64,000 nucleotides of DNA, taken from contig NADL03000662.1 in the NCBI GenBank assembly GCA_002205965.3, positions 1,488,001 through 1,552,000 on the forward strand, read 5' to 3'. Source of the stretch: Kappaphycus alvarezii (lineage: Eukaryota; Rhodophyta; Florideophyceae; Gigartinales; Solieriaceae). Positions 11,665 to 23,010 of the stretch are shown one piece after another (positions within the stretch are counted from its first letter, which is position 1; the number at the start of each line of letters is the position of its first letter). Under the pieces are notes generated by a model. It saw only the letters and a program-made list of their open reading frames with translations, was not told the DNA's origin and did no database searches. A program made the translations under genes and the position numbers.

Positions 11665-12432
11665 CTACGAGCCCTTTGATGACAAAAACGGGCATCCAAG
11701 TCCGACGATACCTTGTCCGCCATGCAGCTCTTTGGGATCAAGCTTCCCTTCTACCGCCTTCAGGAACTGTTCCGGCTTGTAAAATATTTCTATCTCCTTC
11801 ACCTTGAGTTCCTCATTCAGGTCAAGGATCCCAAAGCCGTACATGTCATATACCTTTCCATCGCCACTCCTTCCCCGATACACTCCATTAAAATTTGCCC
11901 AATGCCTCCAAGAGAATGCAACCTTTGGGGGCGGCGAGAAAACCTTCAGAACTTCCCACGGAAAACCATCTAAAAATGCTCCACGGAACAGATGATGACT
12001 GCTATCAAAACTTTCTTGTTCAGCATCGTAGAGCTGCTTATCTACATTTTCCAACAGCCAGTTGTAATTGCCCGCCAAAGCCCCGTCCTCACCCACAAAC
12101 TTCTTTCCCCCGTTTGCGCTCACTGTGTACACATCATGTTGAACACTCTGCCATGCAGAGAATGGCAAATGTGACGCCTCCATTTCCCAGACTTTAACTG
12201 CATCTTCGACGATTGCCTCCAACGATCCTTCGGGGTGGAACATGCTGCGACCACGAAAGTAAAGTAGGTCAGCCTTATCATAGTTGGGTAGACCAAACTT
12301 CCAAGGGCGGTTCGGGTCCAGCGACGATCTCGCTGGCCTCCGAAACTTGTGCTTTTGAATATGTACATCCAGTTCGGCTCGAATTTCAGGCCCTGTCATT
12401 TGCGATATGGCAGGTTGTGCATGTGGAGTCAT
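11665..12432 (-). CDS. Pathogen-related protein (PRp-like, NTF2/SnoaL-like fold)
   Basis: An intact 255-residue single-exon gene. It resembles the barley-type pathogen-related protein of land plants (about 235 residues). Shared features are an N-terminal WKFGLPNYDKADLLY segment (residues 44-58), EGSLEAIVEDAVKVWEMEAS (68-87), GNYNWLLE (121-128), ESSH-like DSSHHLFRGAFLDGFPWEVL (143-162), SWRHWANFNGVY (174-185), YGFGILDLNEELKVKEIEIF (198-217) and a late GCPF (246-249). The family has an NTF2-like cone fold and is known in plants as pathogen-induced; its reaction is not established. No signal peptide or membrane segment is seen, so it is probably cytosolic. The ATG at 12432 is chosen because no earlier in-frame ATG follows the upstream stop. 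A second Met at residue 12 is possible. Confidence 0.88.
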   Translation of the reverse strand: MTPHAQPAISQMTGPEIRAELDVHIQKHKFRRPARSSLDPNRPWKFGLPNYDKADLLYFRGRSMFHPEGSLEAIVEDAVKVWEMEASHLPFSAWQSVQHDVYTVSANGGKKFVGEDGALAGNYNWLLENVDKQLYDAEQESFDSSHHLFRGAFLDGFPWEVLKVFSPPPKVAFSWRHWANFNGVYRGRSGDGKVYDMYGFGILDLNEELKVKEIEIFYKPEQFLKAVEGKLDPKELHGGQGIVGLGCPFLSSKGS

Positions 12433-13490
12433 GGCTATGTTGCTTTGCGGAAGTGTTGCCGGCTCCGTAGCAATGATGGAAGAATTAGAAGCAATACTTT
12501 CTCCGAAACGGAAGGGACTCGGCTCGGGAAGAAGGTAGATGTATGCCGTACGGGGGCTAGCCTTCTATGAAGTTTCAGATCTTTAAATCATCTTGATTCG
12601 CACGGGAGCTCATTGTGCATTTACAGTAGGATACCTAAATCAGAAGGAATAGGGCCTCTCCTGAATTGGGGTTTCTCCTGAAAGTTTCTCCTGAAAGGAG
12701 AAGGGTTTCTCCTTAAAAAGGAACTAATCATTCTCATGAACCACCCAGTGTTACACCATACTTAGTACTACGTTTGCTTACACATTAGCAAAGTACCATT
12801 AGCGCACAGGGGCGGAGGGGTTACACAAGGAATTTTCCCAGCGGACAGAGCCGTATGAAAGCATCACCTTTTCTTTACGGATTTGACAAGGAGAGGCCTA
12901 GCGCTGGGCGCTGGGCTGTGGGACTACACAGGATCAGCTCAGGAGGGGGCCACAACCAGGTGGCGGCAATTTTCAGAGGCGGCAGTGTCTTGGGCCATTA
13001 CCGAGGTGGGGTGAAACATTTATTTGACTTCTGAGGTGAAGCACGTGGGCAGAAGGTCCCCTCGGAAGACAGGGGTTGCCCCGCTCGATAGCGAGGAAAT
13101 CCGCAACTCGCTGGAAACAGTGGAGTGTGCCTCGACTTTACAAAGCCTCGTAGTGGGGGAATCTTCTTTCGCTAACCGCCCACAGGGGTGGTCTGCAACG
13201 AAGAAAGCTTGACTAGGTACAGTAAGGTAACACGCACGATATGACTAATGTAGTGCAGCTCAATCCACATTAATCCTCCGTCAGTAGGGGGAGCACGAGG
13301 GGTTTACTGAAATGGGTTGGTATACTTAATTCTCCTGCTGCGAACACGAGGGGTTCATTTACTGTAACAGATAAGCTGTCTGATACACCCCAGTCAACTT
13401 GTATGGTGGTAGTGAGCATGTACGTGACAGGTTGCGGCAAGCGCTCATGGCGCTTCACTCTACCCCGCCGCGTTTTCTCTCATTACGAAA
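12433..13490. other. Intergenic region upstream of the pathogen-related gene
   Basis: No gene recognised. It contains a small local repeat (12650-12712) and mixed GC-rich sequence. The pathogen-related gene's promoter must lie near its left end. No clear TATA box was identified. Confidence 0.5.
12650..12712. repeat. Short CTCCT-type tandem repeat with inverted copy
   Basis: The core TTTCTCCTGAAA occurs repeatedly. One unit is followed by its reverse complement (GAAAGGAGAAGG), giving a small potential hairpin. Confidence 0.6.
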
Positions 13491-13624
13491 GTGGCCCGTT
13501 CGGTAGCCAGCCGAGCCATGGACCAATACCCTAAATTGCGGGCCGTTCTCCTTCAGCGACAAGCCGCGTTGATGGTCACCTCCAACGCTGCGTGCTTTCT
13601 GAGCGGGCTCTCAGCCACGTTTTA
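13490..13624 (+). mobile_element. LINE C-terminal end fragment
   Basis: The plus strand reads VASRAMDQYPKLRAVLLQRQ followed by AALMVTSNAACFLSGLSAT and a stop at about 13622. This is the extreme C-terminus of the local LINE family, as seen also at 44.9 kb, 59.1 kb (-) and 62.9 kb. The fragment is 5'-truncated. Confidence 0.7.
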
Positions 13625-13689
13625 GTCGGCTGGAAAGCTCACTGAACCGTGCGCTTATTGTAGACCCAGTTGTAGCAACGTTATTGCAG

Positions 13690-14200
13690 GGCTTCCAACC
13701 ATTGCAACACTCGCAGAAGACAAACACCAGAGAACACGGCTGTTTGTCGCAGACCTCTCCAAAGCCGCCCGACACCCTGACCTCGAGCCCCCACAACCCG
13801 CCCATGCAGTTCGCCTGGACATCAAGGCGCTTAGAAAGGACGGGGGCACGGACCAATATGACGTAACCGTCATCCATACCTTGACCCCCGCCCGCCTCCA
13901 CTCCCTGGCGCGATGCCCACTCAAGCCCCTTACCCATGCTCGCCTTGGCAAGGACACTCGCTTTGCCGAGTTGATACGTTCCAAGGGTCCTGGGCATCGC
14001 TTCACTGCCCTTCCACTCTCCAAGTTGGGGGGGCTGGCACCCGACCCCTCGCGACTTCGCTAACCGGGTTGCGACTGGCATTGCCGCACGGGCAGGCTTT
14101 CCGATTGCTGATGCGCAGCAAACATTGTTCGCTCGTCACGCGGCGAGACTCGTCCAGAATAACGCCAGTTGTTTGTTGAAGGGGGTTTTGAGCGACACTT
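13690..14200 (+). mobile_element. LINE C-terminal module fragment
   Basis: The plus strand shows DQYDVTVIHTLTPARLHSLA, the DVTV core of the nuclease-like module, and later GGWHPTPRDFANRVATGIAA, ARHAARLVQNNASCLLKGVL and a stop at about 14200. The reading passes through a G-run (about 14024-14030) where one extra G shifts the phase, so the copy is broken. It is a separate LINE copy from the fragment just upstream. The opposite-strand frames here are shadows. Confidence 0.75.
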
Positions 14201-14246
14201 AAGGTCACATTTTGAAAGTGTGTATATTGCAGAGAAACTCAGTTCT

Positions 14247-14575
14247 CAGGGTATTTAAGTGGTTACCCTGCTATACTGTACTTGGAGCTCGTCTGCGATC
14301 GCTCTTATCAGGAAAATTAATTAAACCACCCCATTTAACCCCAGAGAACCAAGATGTTTGCACAGGGTCCATACTTCACCTTACTGGCGATGTAGTAGTG
14401 GTGGATGAGTTCGTTTACCATAGACCAACCCATACCAGCCCAATTAAGCCACCCTATTTAACCACAGACAACCTCCATTCTCAGGGTATGTAAGTGGCTA
14501 CCCAAATTAGGCCTCGTTTGCGATTGCTGTTATCAGGAAAATTATGTAAACCATCCCATTTACCCGACTTTCCCC
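14247..14575. repeat. Two direct copies of a ~90-100 bp repeat
   Basis: 14247-14350 and 14481-14573 share TCAGGGTAT, AAGTGG, CTCGT, TGCGAT and TTATCAGGAAAATTA in the same order and spacing. A short third piece with AATTAAGCCACCCTATTTAA lies between. Spacing is about 234 bp. Origin is unknown. Confidence 0.7.
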
Positions 14576-14693
14576 CCGCTACCAACATATAGAGGGGAGG
14601 CTACTAGCAACCAAACAAGTGGCATAGGAGGTTACTGCCAATGCGAAGTCTGGCTGTATAAGAATACCTTGCACCTTCGAAACGTGTACTGTA

Positions 14694-14800
14694 GTATTAC
14701 CCATCAGCGACGACTTATCTCGCATAAAGCATTAGCCGAGTGGATATAACCGACCACATCTTCCATGCATTAAAATAACCCTAAAATTACCCCCTTCGAA
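14694..14800 (+). mobile_element. LINE 3' tail, 5'-truncated copy
   Basis: Matches the reverse complement of the sequence after the LINE stop at 58867-58965: CCCATCAGCGACGACTTA, then GCATTAGC, then ACCGACCACATCTTCCATGC and ATTAAAATAACCC. It therefore marks a very short LINE insertion consisting only of the last coding bases and 3' untranslated tail. Confidence 0.75.
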
Positions 14801-16089
14801 ACCGGTTCCATCGCGCGGCTGGCGACAGCTTTAAAAGATAAGTAAAAAGAGTAAAAGATTCTCTCACATGTTCCTTGACAACGGCGAACGCCGCCGGCAT
14901 CATTAGTAATGGTGATAGTTTTACTCATTCAATATCATAAGAAGGGGGGACTTTGGGGTCCTTTACAGATTAGGGATGTAAGATGTAGGACCGCTATTTC
15001 CCGAGACAGGAGCAGGTGTGTATTCGAGGGTCTGAGGAGACAGAGTCAGGCGGGATTACAGTACTGTACTGCATATTCAAAGGCTGGTATACATGTACAG
15101 TATATCGAAAGGAGTGTACACCAACTGGCTTGTACTCGAAATGGCTTAAAGATGAATAAGATTAATGCGCCTGAGATTAAAAACCCTTAATATTAATACC
15201 ATAAAGTTTATTGATCCTTGTCGCCCGAGTTTGCTTTTTGGGACTACCTTCGTCGCAGTCTGTTTGGACCAGTTCGCTCGGACAGTATACAGTACAGTAC
15301 TACTGCACACTGTACGAGCGAGAAACGGACTCGCACAGTGTACAGTACAGTGGTAGTGCACTGTAGGGCACAGTGTACAGTACTCTGGGTGTTTTACTCT
15401 TGGAAGATATATCCGATCTATCCCATGGTTTTCCAGATAACCGCAATTGACTCAAAAAGGATATACCGACACAGTAATGAGGAGGGAACTACGCTCCCTA
15501 AAATGCTACCTGTAGGACACTGTACGGACGAAGGAACCCCGGACTGGTAGACCCGGTAAGAGGGCGAAAGGACTGCTGGAATCCGAAGAAAGTGGAGGGT
15601 AGGTTCCGCTTGGCCGCAGAAAGAAGAATAAACAGAAAGCAAGCATTTCAATCTTGTTGCAGTCTCGTCACCCTATTTGATCCTAATTTTTCAGTTTTTG
15701 GCAGTACGGTGTGTTGGTGATCCTTGAAGAGCCGAGGAAACCCTTATATTCTGCTACTAATATGGATTTTTGGGCAGTTCCCGAGATAGTCAGGTACTGT
15801 ACCCTAGAGTTGCTTTTTTTATTTCCTACAGTATTTTAGTTATTTTTAATTATTGTATATTTTGCGGCGTGTGGCTCTGGAACGTTCGGCCACACCCGAG
15901 AATGGCATACAAACAGTGCCGGCCGTTGATTGCGAGGATAATGGGGACAAAAGACACAGCACAGAACCACACCTCCTTCCTAGGGTCACTTTTTTCACCT
16001 TTATCTATTCCGTACCTACCATGGTACATTTATGGAAGACCTCTTCTTCCGGAACGAATTACGTAGCTAGCTAAGGGAACAGTGACGTG
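14801..16089. other. Intergenic, dense TACAGTA cluster
   Basis: No gene recognised. Between about 15055 and 15395 the motif TACAGTA/TACTGTA and the related CACTGTAC recur many times on both strands, with short inverted repeats around 15290-15350. Confidence 0.6.
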
Positions 16090-17450
16090 ATGATGTCCCT
16101 ATTCTTATTATTCTACAACAATGTTGTGATGGCCGGGAATTCCAGTGAGGAGAAGAAATTATCCCTCCCAGTGCTTCTCTCTATAGAAACACTTTATCTC
16201 CAACTTCGGACACGATATCGATAGCCGGGTGCACATGGTTATGTAAAGCGCATTGTGAGCGTAGCAGATCCAAATAATTCTCTATTGCGTGTCGTAATTT
16301 ATTCGCAATCACGGCGGGTGCCTGTAACGTCGCCCGAGGCACGGAGAGTTCCCCAAAAGCCCGCGTGCCCGATGGATACTCACCGAACACCCACCCATAT
16401 TGCACAAACCTCTCCGTTCCCATATTGTCGTTTAGTGCCCTAAAATACATAGAAAGGAAAAAGTAATCGCTGAAATTTGGTTACTTTTCAGCCCTTGGTA
16501 GATATTGCGGATATAGCAGTTAAACCGCTCACCGACGCCAAGGGCGTTGTGCGCCTCGATTATTGATTTAGGGGACATCAATGTTTGATAAGCGACCCAC
16601 TTTGACAAAAGTCCTGAAATTTTGATCCTTGTTCCACAGAAATCTTACTGGGGAGTCCAGTGTACCAAATAAACCAAAGTTCGACAATAGTTTCCGAGAT
16701 CGTTTTTGTAGACACGTCGGGTAAGTAACCAAAGGCACTCAAACGACTAAAACTGTATAAAATTTACAAGATTGGTTCTTTATATATTTCAACGATGCAT
16801 TATCATAGTATTGTTAATTACCGAAGCTTTACCGCCGGCATTGACACGTAAATGACCAGGCCCGTTTTTTTCAGTTGGCATACGTCATCGAGGAAATTTC
16901 TTACAATTTCTTGAGTGTTTCACACGTGAGAAACTCAGGCTTTATCCGTTATAAGAGAGAAAAATATATTATTAATAGAAGGAGTTGCGAACTTTCGATA
17001 TAGTTTCCGTAGTTGGATGCTTGTGAAAATGTTAACATGGGGAAACACATATCAACATAAATGTGTACATCCACATAGCGTAATTGCAGATTGAATTCAT
17101 CCACTGTATACCTCGATCTGAACGACCGGGAGAATTCTATAAAAACCCGCTTAGCGAGAATCCAGTTAAGATATCAGTTTTCAGCGAATGCGCAAACATG
17201 TCATTTGAACCTAGGAGACCTGGAACGTCAGCCGTCACGACCTTAACCTTAATAAAACTCGTTGCAGTCTCTGCCGGAGTGTAGAGACGCAGTTAGATTT
17301 TCCTTAGGGAACTAAATACGTCATCTTCGAACTTGAATCTCCTGTAAATCCTCGGAAGGTGCAGAATCCTGTCCCCGAAAGGGAGAGCATTCTTCTCAAT
17401 TACTAAGGTTCGATGATTGGAGTAGGTATAACGGCGTTAACGCCAAAATA
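16090..17450 (-). mobile_element. Copia-like LTR retrotransposon fossil: protease and integrase C-terminal part
   Basis: Minus strand, right to left. A retropepsin-like segment, KVVTADVPGLLGSNDMFAHS (about 17190-17245), follows LRLYTPAE. Integrase segments include VAYQTLMSPKSIIEAHNALG, VGER and NCYIRNIYQGLKSN (about 16470-16600). FVQYGWVFGEYPSGTRAFGE and VGDKVFL lie near 16190-16410. Protease lies close to integrase with no RT between, which fits Copia rather than Gypsy order. The family assignment is by motif memory. It is a fossil with several breaks, and RT/RNase H is not found downstream. Confidence 0.55.
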
Positions 17451-20063
17451 AGGTCGTAAATTGCGGAGTTCGCTAGGAAACAATCGCAAAAAAAGTTGAT
17501 CTCAATAGTATCCTTCTTGGGCTCCTACCTCCAAAACATTGACTACGTCTTGAGGTTTCATTTCGATTTAAAAGAGTCAAACTGATGGTAATTTGGTCTA
17601 GTCTTAGAAAAAGGAGGCTTATTGTACGGTTAATTTATTTGAGAGGCAGCGTTGTTCGCTTATAAAGTGCTGCGACTACCTCCTACGACTGAATAAGTCG
17701 GAACAACTTAGCAAGGCTGAGACGAACGGAAATATTAATTCCGTTTTGTGCAATTCGGTGGTGTTATTCATGATAAAATAAATGAAAATGTGTTCCGTTG
17801 ATGCCTGGTGAAGTTGAACAAAAATTGCAAGCAGTCTTAAGTTGTGATGAACAGAAACAGAGCAGAGTGCAAAAATCGCAGACAATGTAATTCGGACCCG
17901 ACAGACAAATCAGCCCATTGGCGCACAGGCAACAGTGCTGTATACAGACAATAAGGTACTGGCACCTTGCCATTGGTTGGTACTAGTACTTTTCCACTGG
18001 ATAGAGTCCACAAGCAGATTGCTGTACGCACGCTGTCGCATGTTCCTTACTCAAGGCACTTGCGCGATCAGTGCTGTAGATGTAGTATCTGCCCCATTTT
18101 TATGCCGAAGACCGGGAGAAGTTTCTTTCACTTGTCTACTCGACAGTTCGATCAATCACCACAGCATAGCTCCCTACATCGCTGCTTCATTATCCGAATT
18201 TGACATTACGTAACACTCCACAATGTTGCAGCGAACCTCGTTGCCTTCTTTGTCTGGCAACGAACGATTCTATCTCACCGTCAATGCCGACACAAACACT
18301 TTGAGCGCCAACTTTTAGACGCATCGAAGTGAACCCTTTATGAAAATCACGGGTAACATTTTCGTCCCAGTGAACTCTTGAAACTCATCTGCTCTGCATC
18401 CGATGGGCCTATAAAGGTGCGGAGGTGGTTGACAACGTTGACTTATCAATTTACTCAAAAGCATAAAATGCGTCACTTGGCGTCTCCAAGCCTCCCCGTC
18501 GTCGTTCGATCCGGGTCCGATGCTTCTTTTATGTGCTTTGACGGAACTTTTATAACTTCCAAGGAAGATTAAGACTCGGGTCGTGATGAATGACGTCCAT
18601 TCGAAGCGCCAATTTCAGTCACACGCGGAAGGTGTTCAATGATGTCGGACAGCTCATATAGCAGCCGGACCGCAGGGTTGCCTCTTCCAAGTTGTTCAAG
18701 AACTTAACGCTTCTCGTCCTTGATGGGTTAAAAGCTTGAGTAAATGATCATTGGAGATTCTAACGTGACAAAATAGAATCTTTCCCTGACGCCCAAGAGG
18801 ATTCTTCTTCGATATCGTTGCAGTGCGTCTCATTCCTTGTGGCCTCTTATTGACGTTCGTCGCGAGTAAAGCGGTACTTACTATATCGTCTCCCATATTT
18901 CCGGTATGATACTTTATCGTTTGAATTACTGTCCGGGTTGATCTGATCGTTTTCCACATTTCACTCAACCTGTTCACGAAGCGCGAGAATGAAGCGATGG
19001 CAAGTGCAGATCGACGATCCTATCTGACTAATAGCCTTTTTGCCCATTTGTGGAGGAATTTGAGTCGGAGCAGCACAATATTCTTTATTTTTGTTCTGTG
19101 TGGTTCTATTATCCACGCGCGGGGTTTCCACGCGATTCAGACTGTGATGGGTATTATCCCAAAGTGCGGATAAAATAAATGATCAAAAGAGGAGGATAAA
19201 AAAGGTAGTTTTGATTTGGATGTTGTAAAGAAAGGAAGAAGGGCCTGAAAGTGTCTACTTTCTAGTTTTTTCTCCGTAGCGCTCCGGATCGAGATGGCGA
19301 CGGCTAATAAGTGATAGATACTGATACAGTGGAAATATTACAACGACTTAAGTATAATTGTACGAACTCTGCAGGTGTAATGCTGCTATCATCATTACCC
19401 CAGAAATATATCCACTTCCATTGCATTCAACTGACTTACAAGCAGTACGTGCAAAAGGCAAAGACTAACCAACTGAAAAAAATCAAAAAAATACGTTTGA
19501 ATAGGGAATCTCAACTCCACCATGTTGCAGATCTCGACACATAATACTGTGGACGCTGGTTATTTGGGCCAAATGGCATAACTAAACAGTAGAACTACAT
19601 TTTCAGTACTAATTCTACCCGTATTTACTCATTATATAGAAACATTCTAGTCGCAACATAGGCCCTGTAACTCAAATTTTTAAACTCATGTTTCTACAGT
19701 TTTTGGTAATTTCCTAATGCACCAAATGTTGAGCTCAAAAAATATCCTCTTACGATGTGCGAGATAAGAAAAATTACACCCGAAAATTATGGCACGGGTG
19801 AGTTGATATTGTAATAAATTGCTGGAGATTCAAAAAGCATGTGAAAAAAATGAATCCCCTCATACGAAGCGATCTTTCTTCAACCACAGTCGAACAAGTC
19901 AAAGCGTAAGAGCCGTAGTGTGACATAATTAATTTGTGAATTTACGCCCAATAACACCCCTCTACCGCATCAAAAGCTGCATAATCAACATGTTTCCAGA
20001 GTGACCATATACTGAAGACTTCAACTCGCAGCCATTTTCAGGCTTTTTGTCATAGTCAACGTA
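17451..20063. other. Long stretch without a recognised gene
   Basis: Only short frames on both strands, none with a domain I recognise. The first part (to about 18600) may be the upstream (gag) portion of the minus-strand Copia-like fossil, judged only by position. A 93-codon minus frame (18696-18977) and a 77-codon plus frame (19311-19544) are unassigned. Confidence 0.4.
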
Positions 20064-20584
20064 ATGTGGAAATCCTTTCCTGATCCAATCTCCCGCAAGA
20101 CCGTATCACTTGCATGCACTTTCATTCACCAACATATGAGAGAATATCGTGACATACTGTCCACTGAGATCATTCATGGGTTCATAAATCCACTTACCAG
20201 AAACCATATGGGTCATCCAAGGGCACTTCCCCCCTTTCATAATTGTGAATGAAGCAAATATTTCCTAGAATCAGCTCAAATCTATTGTACTACATGACCT
20301 TTCCAAAGCTTGGGCCTGTAATGTACTTCTACTCAGTCTCATTCAAAAGATCACGGCGGCTTTGGAACTCCAAAGAACTTAAATTTATCTCCTGGCGAAA
20401 CGGATTATATTCCAACGGCATCCAATTGCACATTCGTAAAAAAATGCATGAAACTGAGGTGACTGAGCAGAACTATACTAACATATCATTCAAATGGCTA
20501 TTAATTTCAATGAAGAAGCGCAGAGCTGCGAGGATTAACGGAGTAGCCAATTACCTTGCAGCTATTTTCGGAAACATTCCATAA
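20064..20584 (+). other. Two short unassigned frames in succession
   Basis: A plus frame ends at 20252, and a second (20249-20584, 111 residues) overlaps it by four bases at an ATGA. The second has basic segments (FKRSRRLWNSKEL, KKRRAARINGVANYLA). No domain is recognised. This could be a decayed gene or chance frames. Confidence 0.2.
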
Positions 20585-22159
20585 ATAGGGGTGACTACTT
20601 CCGGATTGGTCCACATTAGCTCGTGTAAAATTGCAGTTTCACCTCATTGATGCATTGTGGATTCATCTTAATCCCTACCTGAGGCATATAGAGACGATTG
20701 GAAATCATATTAATCTTGTTTTTCACGTTGTTTCGGAAATTGAGCTTGTTCAATCTCCACTTAAACGTCTGTTGGAGATCACGATTTTCTAATTTTGAAA
20801 GTTTTCAACTTAAAATTCTTGAGACGGCCACATATGTCCCTGCATCCTTCCACTGACTTCCTCCCTCGCGCGCTTACAAAGTCAATATGAACGGCAAAAA
20901 AGGTTCCAGAGACCAAATTCGTTTTTACAAGCGTATCCCCATTAGCGCTTGCATTCCGCTGCTGACATAACAAGGAAATGGTTCCAGTGAGTTTTATTTC
21001 CTAGAATAGTTCGTGGATCCATTTCTTTTGGAAGAAGGAAAAATTGAAGGTTACCTCGTCAAATAAAGTTGTTTCTGTGCTGCGCAGAGTTGCGATTCTC
21101 GAAACATTTGTTCTCATTGAGTATCCGCATGTTTGAAAGAGAACCTGGAGCCGGAAAAAATAACAAAGTATTACACTTTAAAATCTAGCTGTTAAACATT
21201 AGACCAATTACTGCACACGTATTTCTCAATTTTTCGGAGTTAAATATTGCTACGTAGCACAACGGTGCAAATCGTACTAATTATGAGTAGTTCACGCTGA
21301 ATTTTCTTCGTGTAAAGAAGCAAAGATACTAACCGAATTTCGCGTGATTCTGAGGGGGAAAAATGGAGGTCGACGAAAAATCAGGGACTACTGATCCAGC
21401 GATGGCACCGTCGCGTTAGGTCCTTCCGTTAGAGAAATCAAGAAAATTTAGACATGGGATCCAACCTAGTCCTCGCATTGAGGAAGTGTTCCTCTCGCAA
21501 AAAGCACTCCTTCCTTGCCCACGGGCCCTTTCATACCTTACAACTCCGATGCAACTGTCCCTCCTTTTGTTCCCCACCCTTCCAAATTTTCCTATCTGAG
21601 AGAACTTACCCATCCTATATAACACCGAATCACCATTGTTCACGAACGTGCCTCCTCATAAAATTCCTAAAACTGTTATCATATATGCTTCTTAGCTTCC
21701 GAACGCTTCCAGTAATCATTCTTTTGATCAGTTTGCCGTTTCCGTCTTCAAAAATACTGCGGTTAACGTATAGAACTCACGCAGCAACTGTGACGATACA
21801 ACTTATAGGGCCGCTCTTCTTTATTCTTCACATCACCGTATTCCTCCACATCACTGTAATTTAAATTTCCCAGCTCATCCAAATTCATACTACAACAACA
21901 TGTACCTGTAAACCCCGTGTCAGTCCCTGTACTCTTCACTATATTGTCTGTGCTGTACCACCTCTACCGTCTCTCAATAGGGTATGTTTGTGCCTCGTGC
22001 ACACGCTGCACACTGTCTTAGATATACACGTATATATACATGCTTTATCTATACGAACCCGAACACTTTTAAGAACTACAATGTATATGAGAAACTGCAG
22101 TAGCCTGTCAGAAGCCCGTTTCACGTTGATTTAACAAATTCACGCATATGCACTTCTGC
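20585..22159. other. Gap, no gene recognised
   Basis: Mixed AT-rich sequence. A CT-rich plus-strand tract at about 21480-21640 gives a hydrophobic frame with no domain. Nothing else is supported. Confidence 0.4.
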
Positions 22160-22800
22160 AACGGCATCCTCCAAGTCAGCCTAATGTCCCTGGAACATAT
22201 TGCTTTCCCTAGCAGCACCAGCCTTCAAAGTGTAGCATGGGAAGATCTGAAATCGCTGAAGTTCTGTCCGGGAAAGGCGTCCTGCTGGACGATCTTATAT
22301 TAAAAATAGGCGTACAGTCAGAATCAGTCAAGCAGGCTGAAAAAGAAAAGACCGATGCGGAGAAGGAGTTGGTGGAAGCTGGGAGAAAATAAGGTCAAAA
22401 ATCAATACAGAAGAAGAAGAAGGATAAAGAGTCCAATGAGAAGTCCCATTATTAGAAAGAGAATAAGAATTAGAGAACTGCCTCAGATTGGTTTGAGACT
22501 CACAACGAAGAAATGATGGGGCCATCTAGAAAATGGAGGAAACTGATGAAAGAACCTTGCAGCTGAACTAGGCCAAATGAGCCCGAAAATGATACACAGG
22601 GAAACAAAGGAGAGATTTGAAAGGACTCAGGCTGCTGTAGAGCGACCCATATGCTTATATGAACCTATTTTTAAGTTGGAGAAAGAGGAGAGAGAGTAAC
22701 CCCTTGTAATGGATACAGAGGAACGCGAACAGCTGAGGACCCAGAATAAGGTGACTATAGATTTGATGATCAAAATGATTAGCAAGTTTTGCTGATGTTT
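22160..22800 (+). pseudogene. Decayed coiled-coil protein, probable Harbinger partner
   Basis: From ATG 22237 a short frame reads MGRSEIAEVLSGKGVLLDDL, then becomes strongly charged (EKTDAEKELVEAG). Further coding-like segments in other phases read RPICLYEPIFKLEKEE and TQNKVTIDLMIKMISKFC. The Lys/Glu-rich helices and final DLMIKMISK pattern look like the C-terminal part of the Myb/trihelix-like second protein of PIF/Harbinger elements. It faces the Harbinger transposase remnant at 23011-23900, as in the element at 50.6-53.7 kb. Several stops and shifts interrupt it. Assignment is inference. Confidence 0.35.
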
Positions 22801-23010
22801 AGTTTAACGAGTTATTTAGATTAATTTAAAAAAAATGGGTTTTATCAAAGGTAGAAGAAGTCATCTACGTAGCCCTTTTGCAGTTGCGGGAACGCTTACA
22901 TTGAGGGTGCCCCATAATGGAAATACGATGGCGTCTGCCCTCCTTTTGCAACGCACGTTAGAATGTTGAAAATTAGAAACAAATTCTTGTCTACAAGGCC
23001 AATAGGAGCT

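Noticed and set aside
13611-14081. 156-codon minus-strand frame
   Set aside because: It overlaps the plus-strand LINE module (DVTVIHTLTP...), which has recognisable motifs, so this is a shadow.
18500-18530. tRNA gene suggested by a TTCGATCC-like word
   Set aside because: No cloverleaf could be drawn around it and no A-box lies at the right distance.
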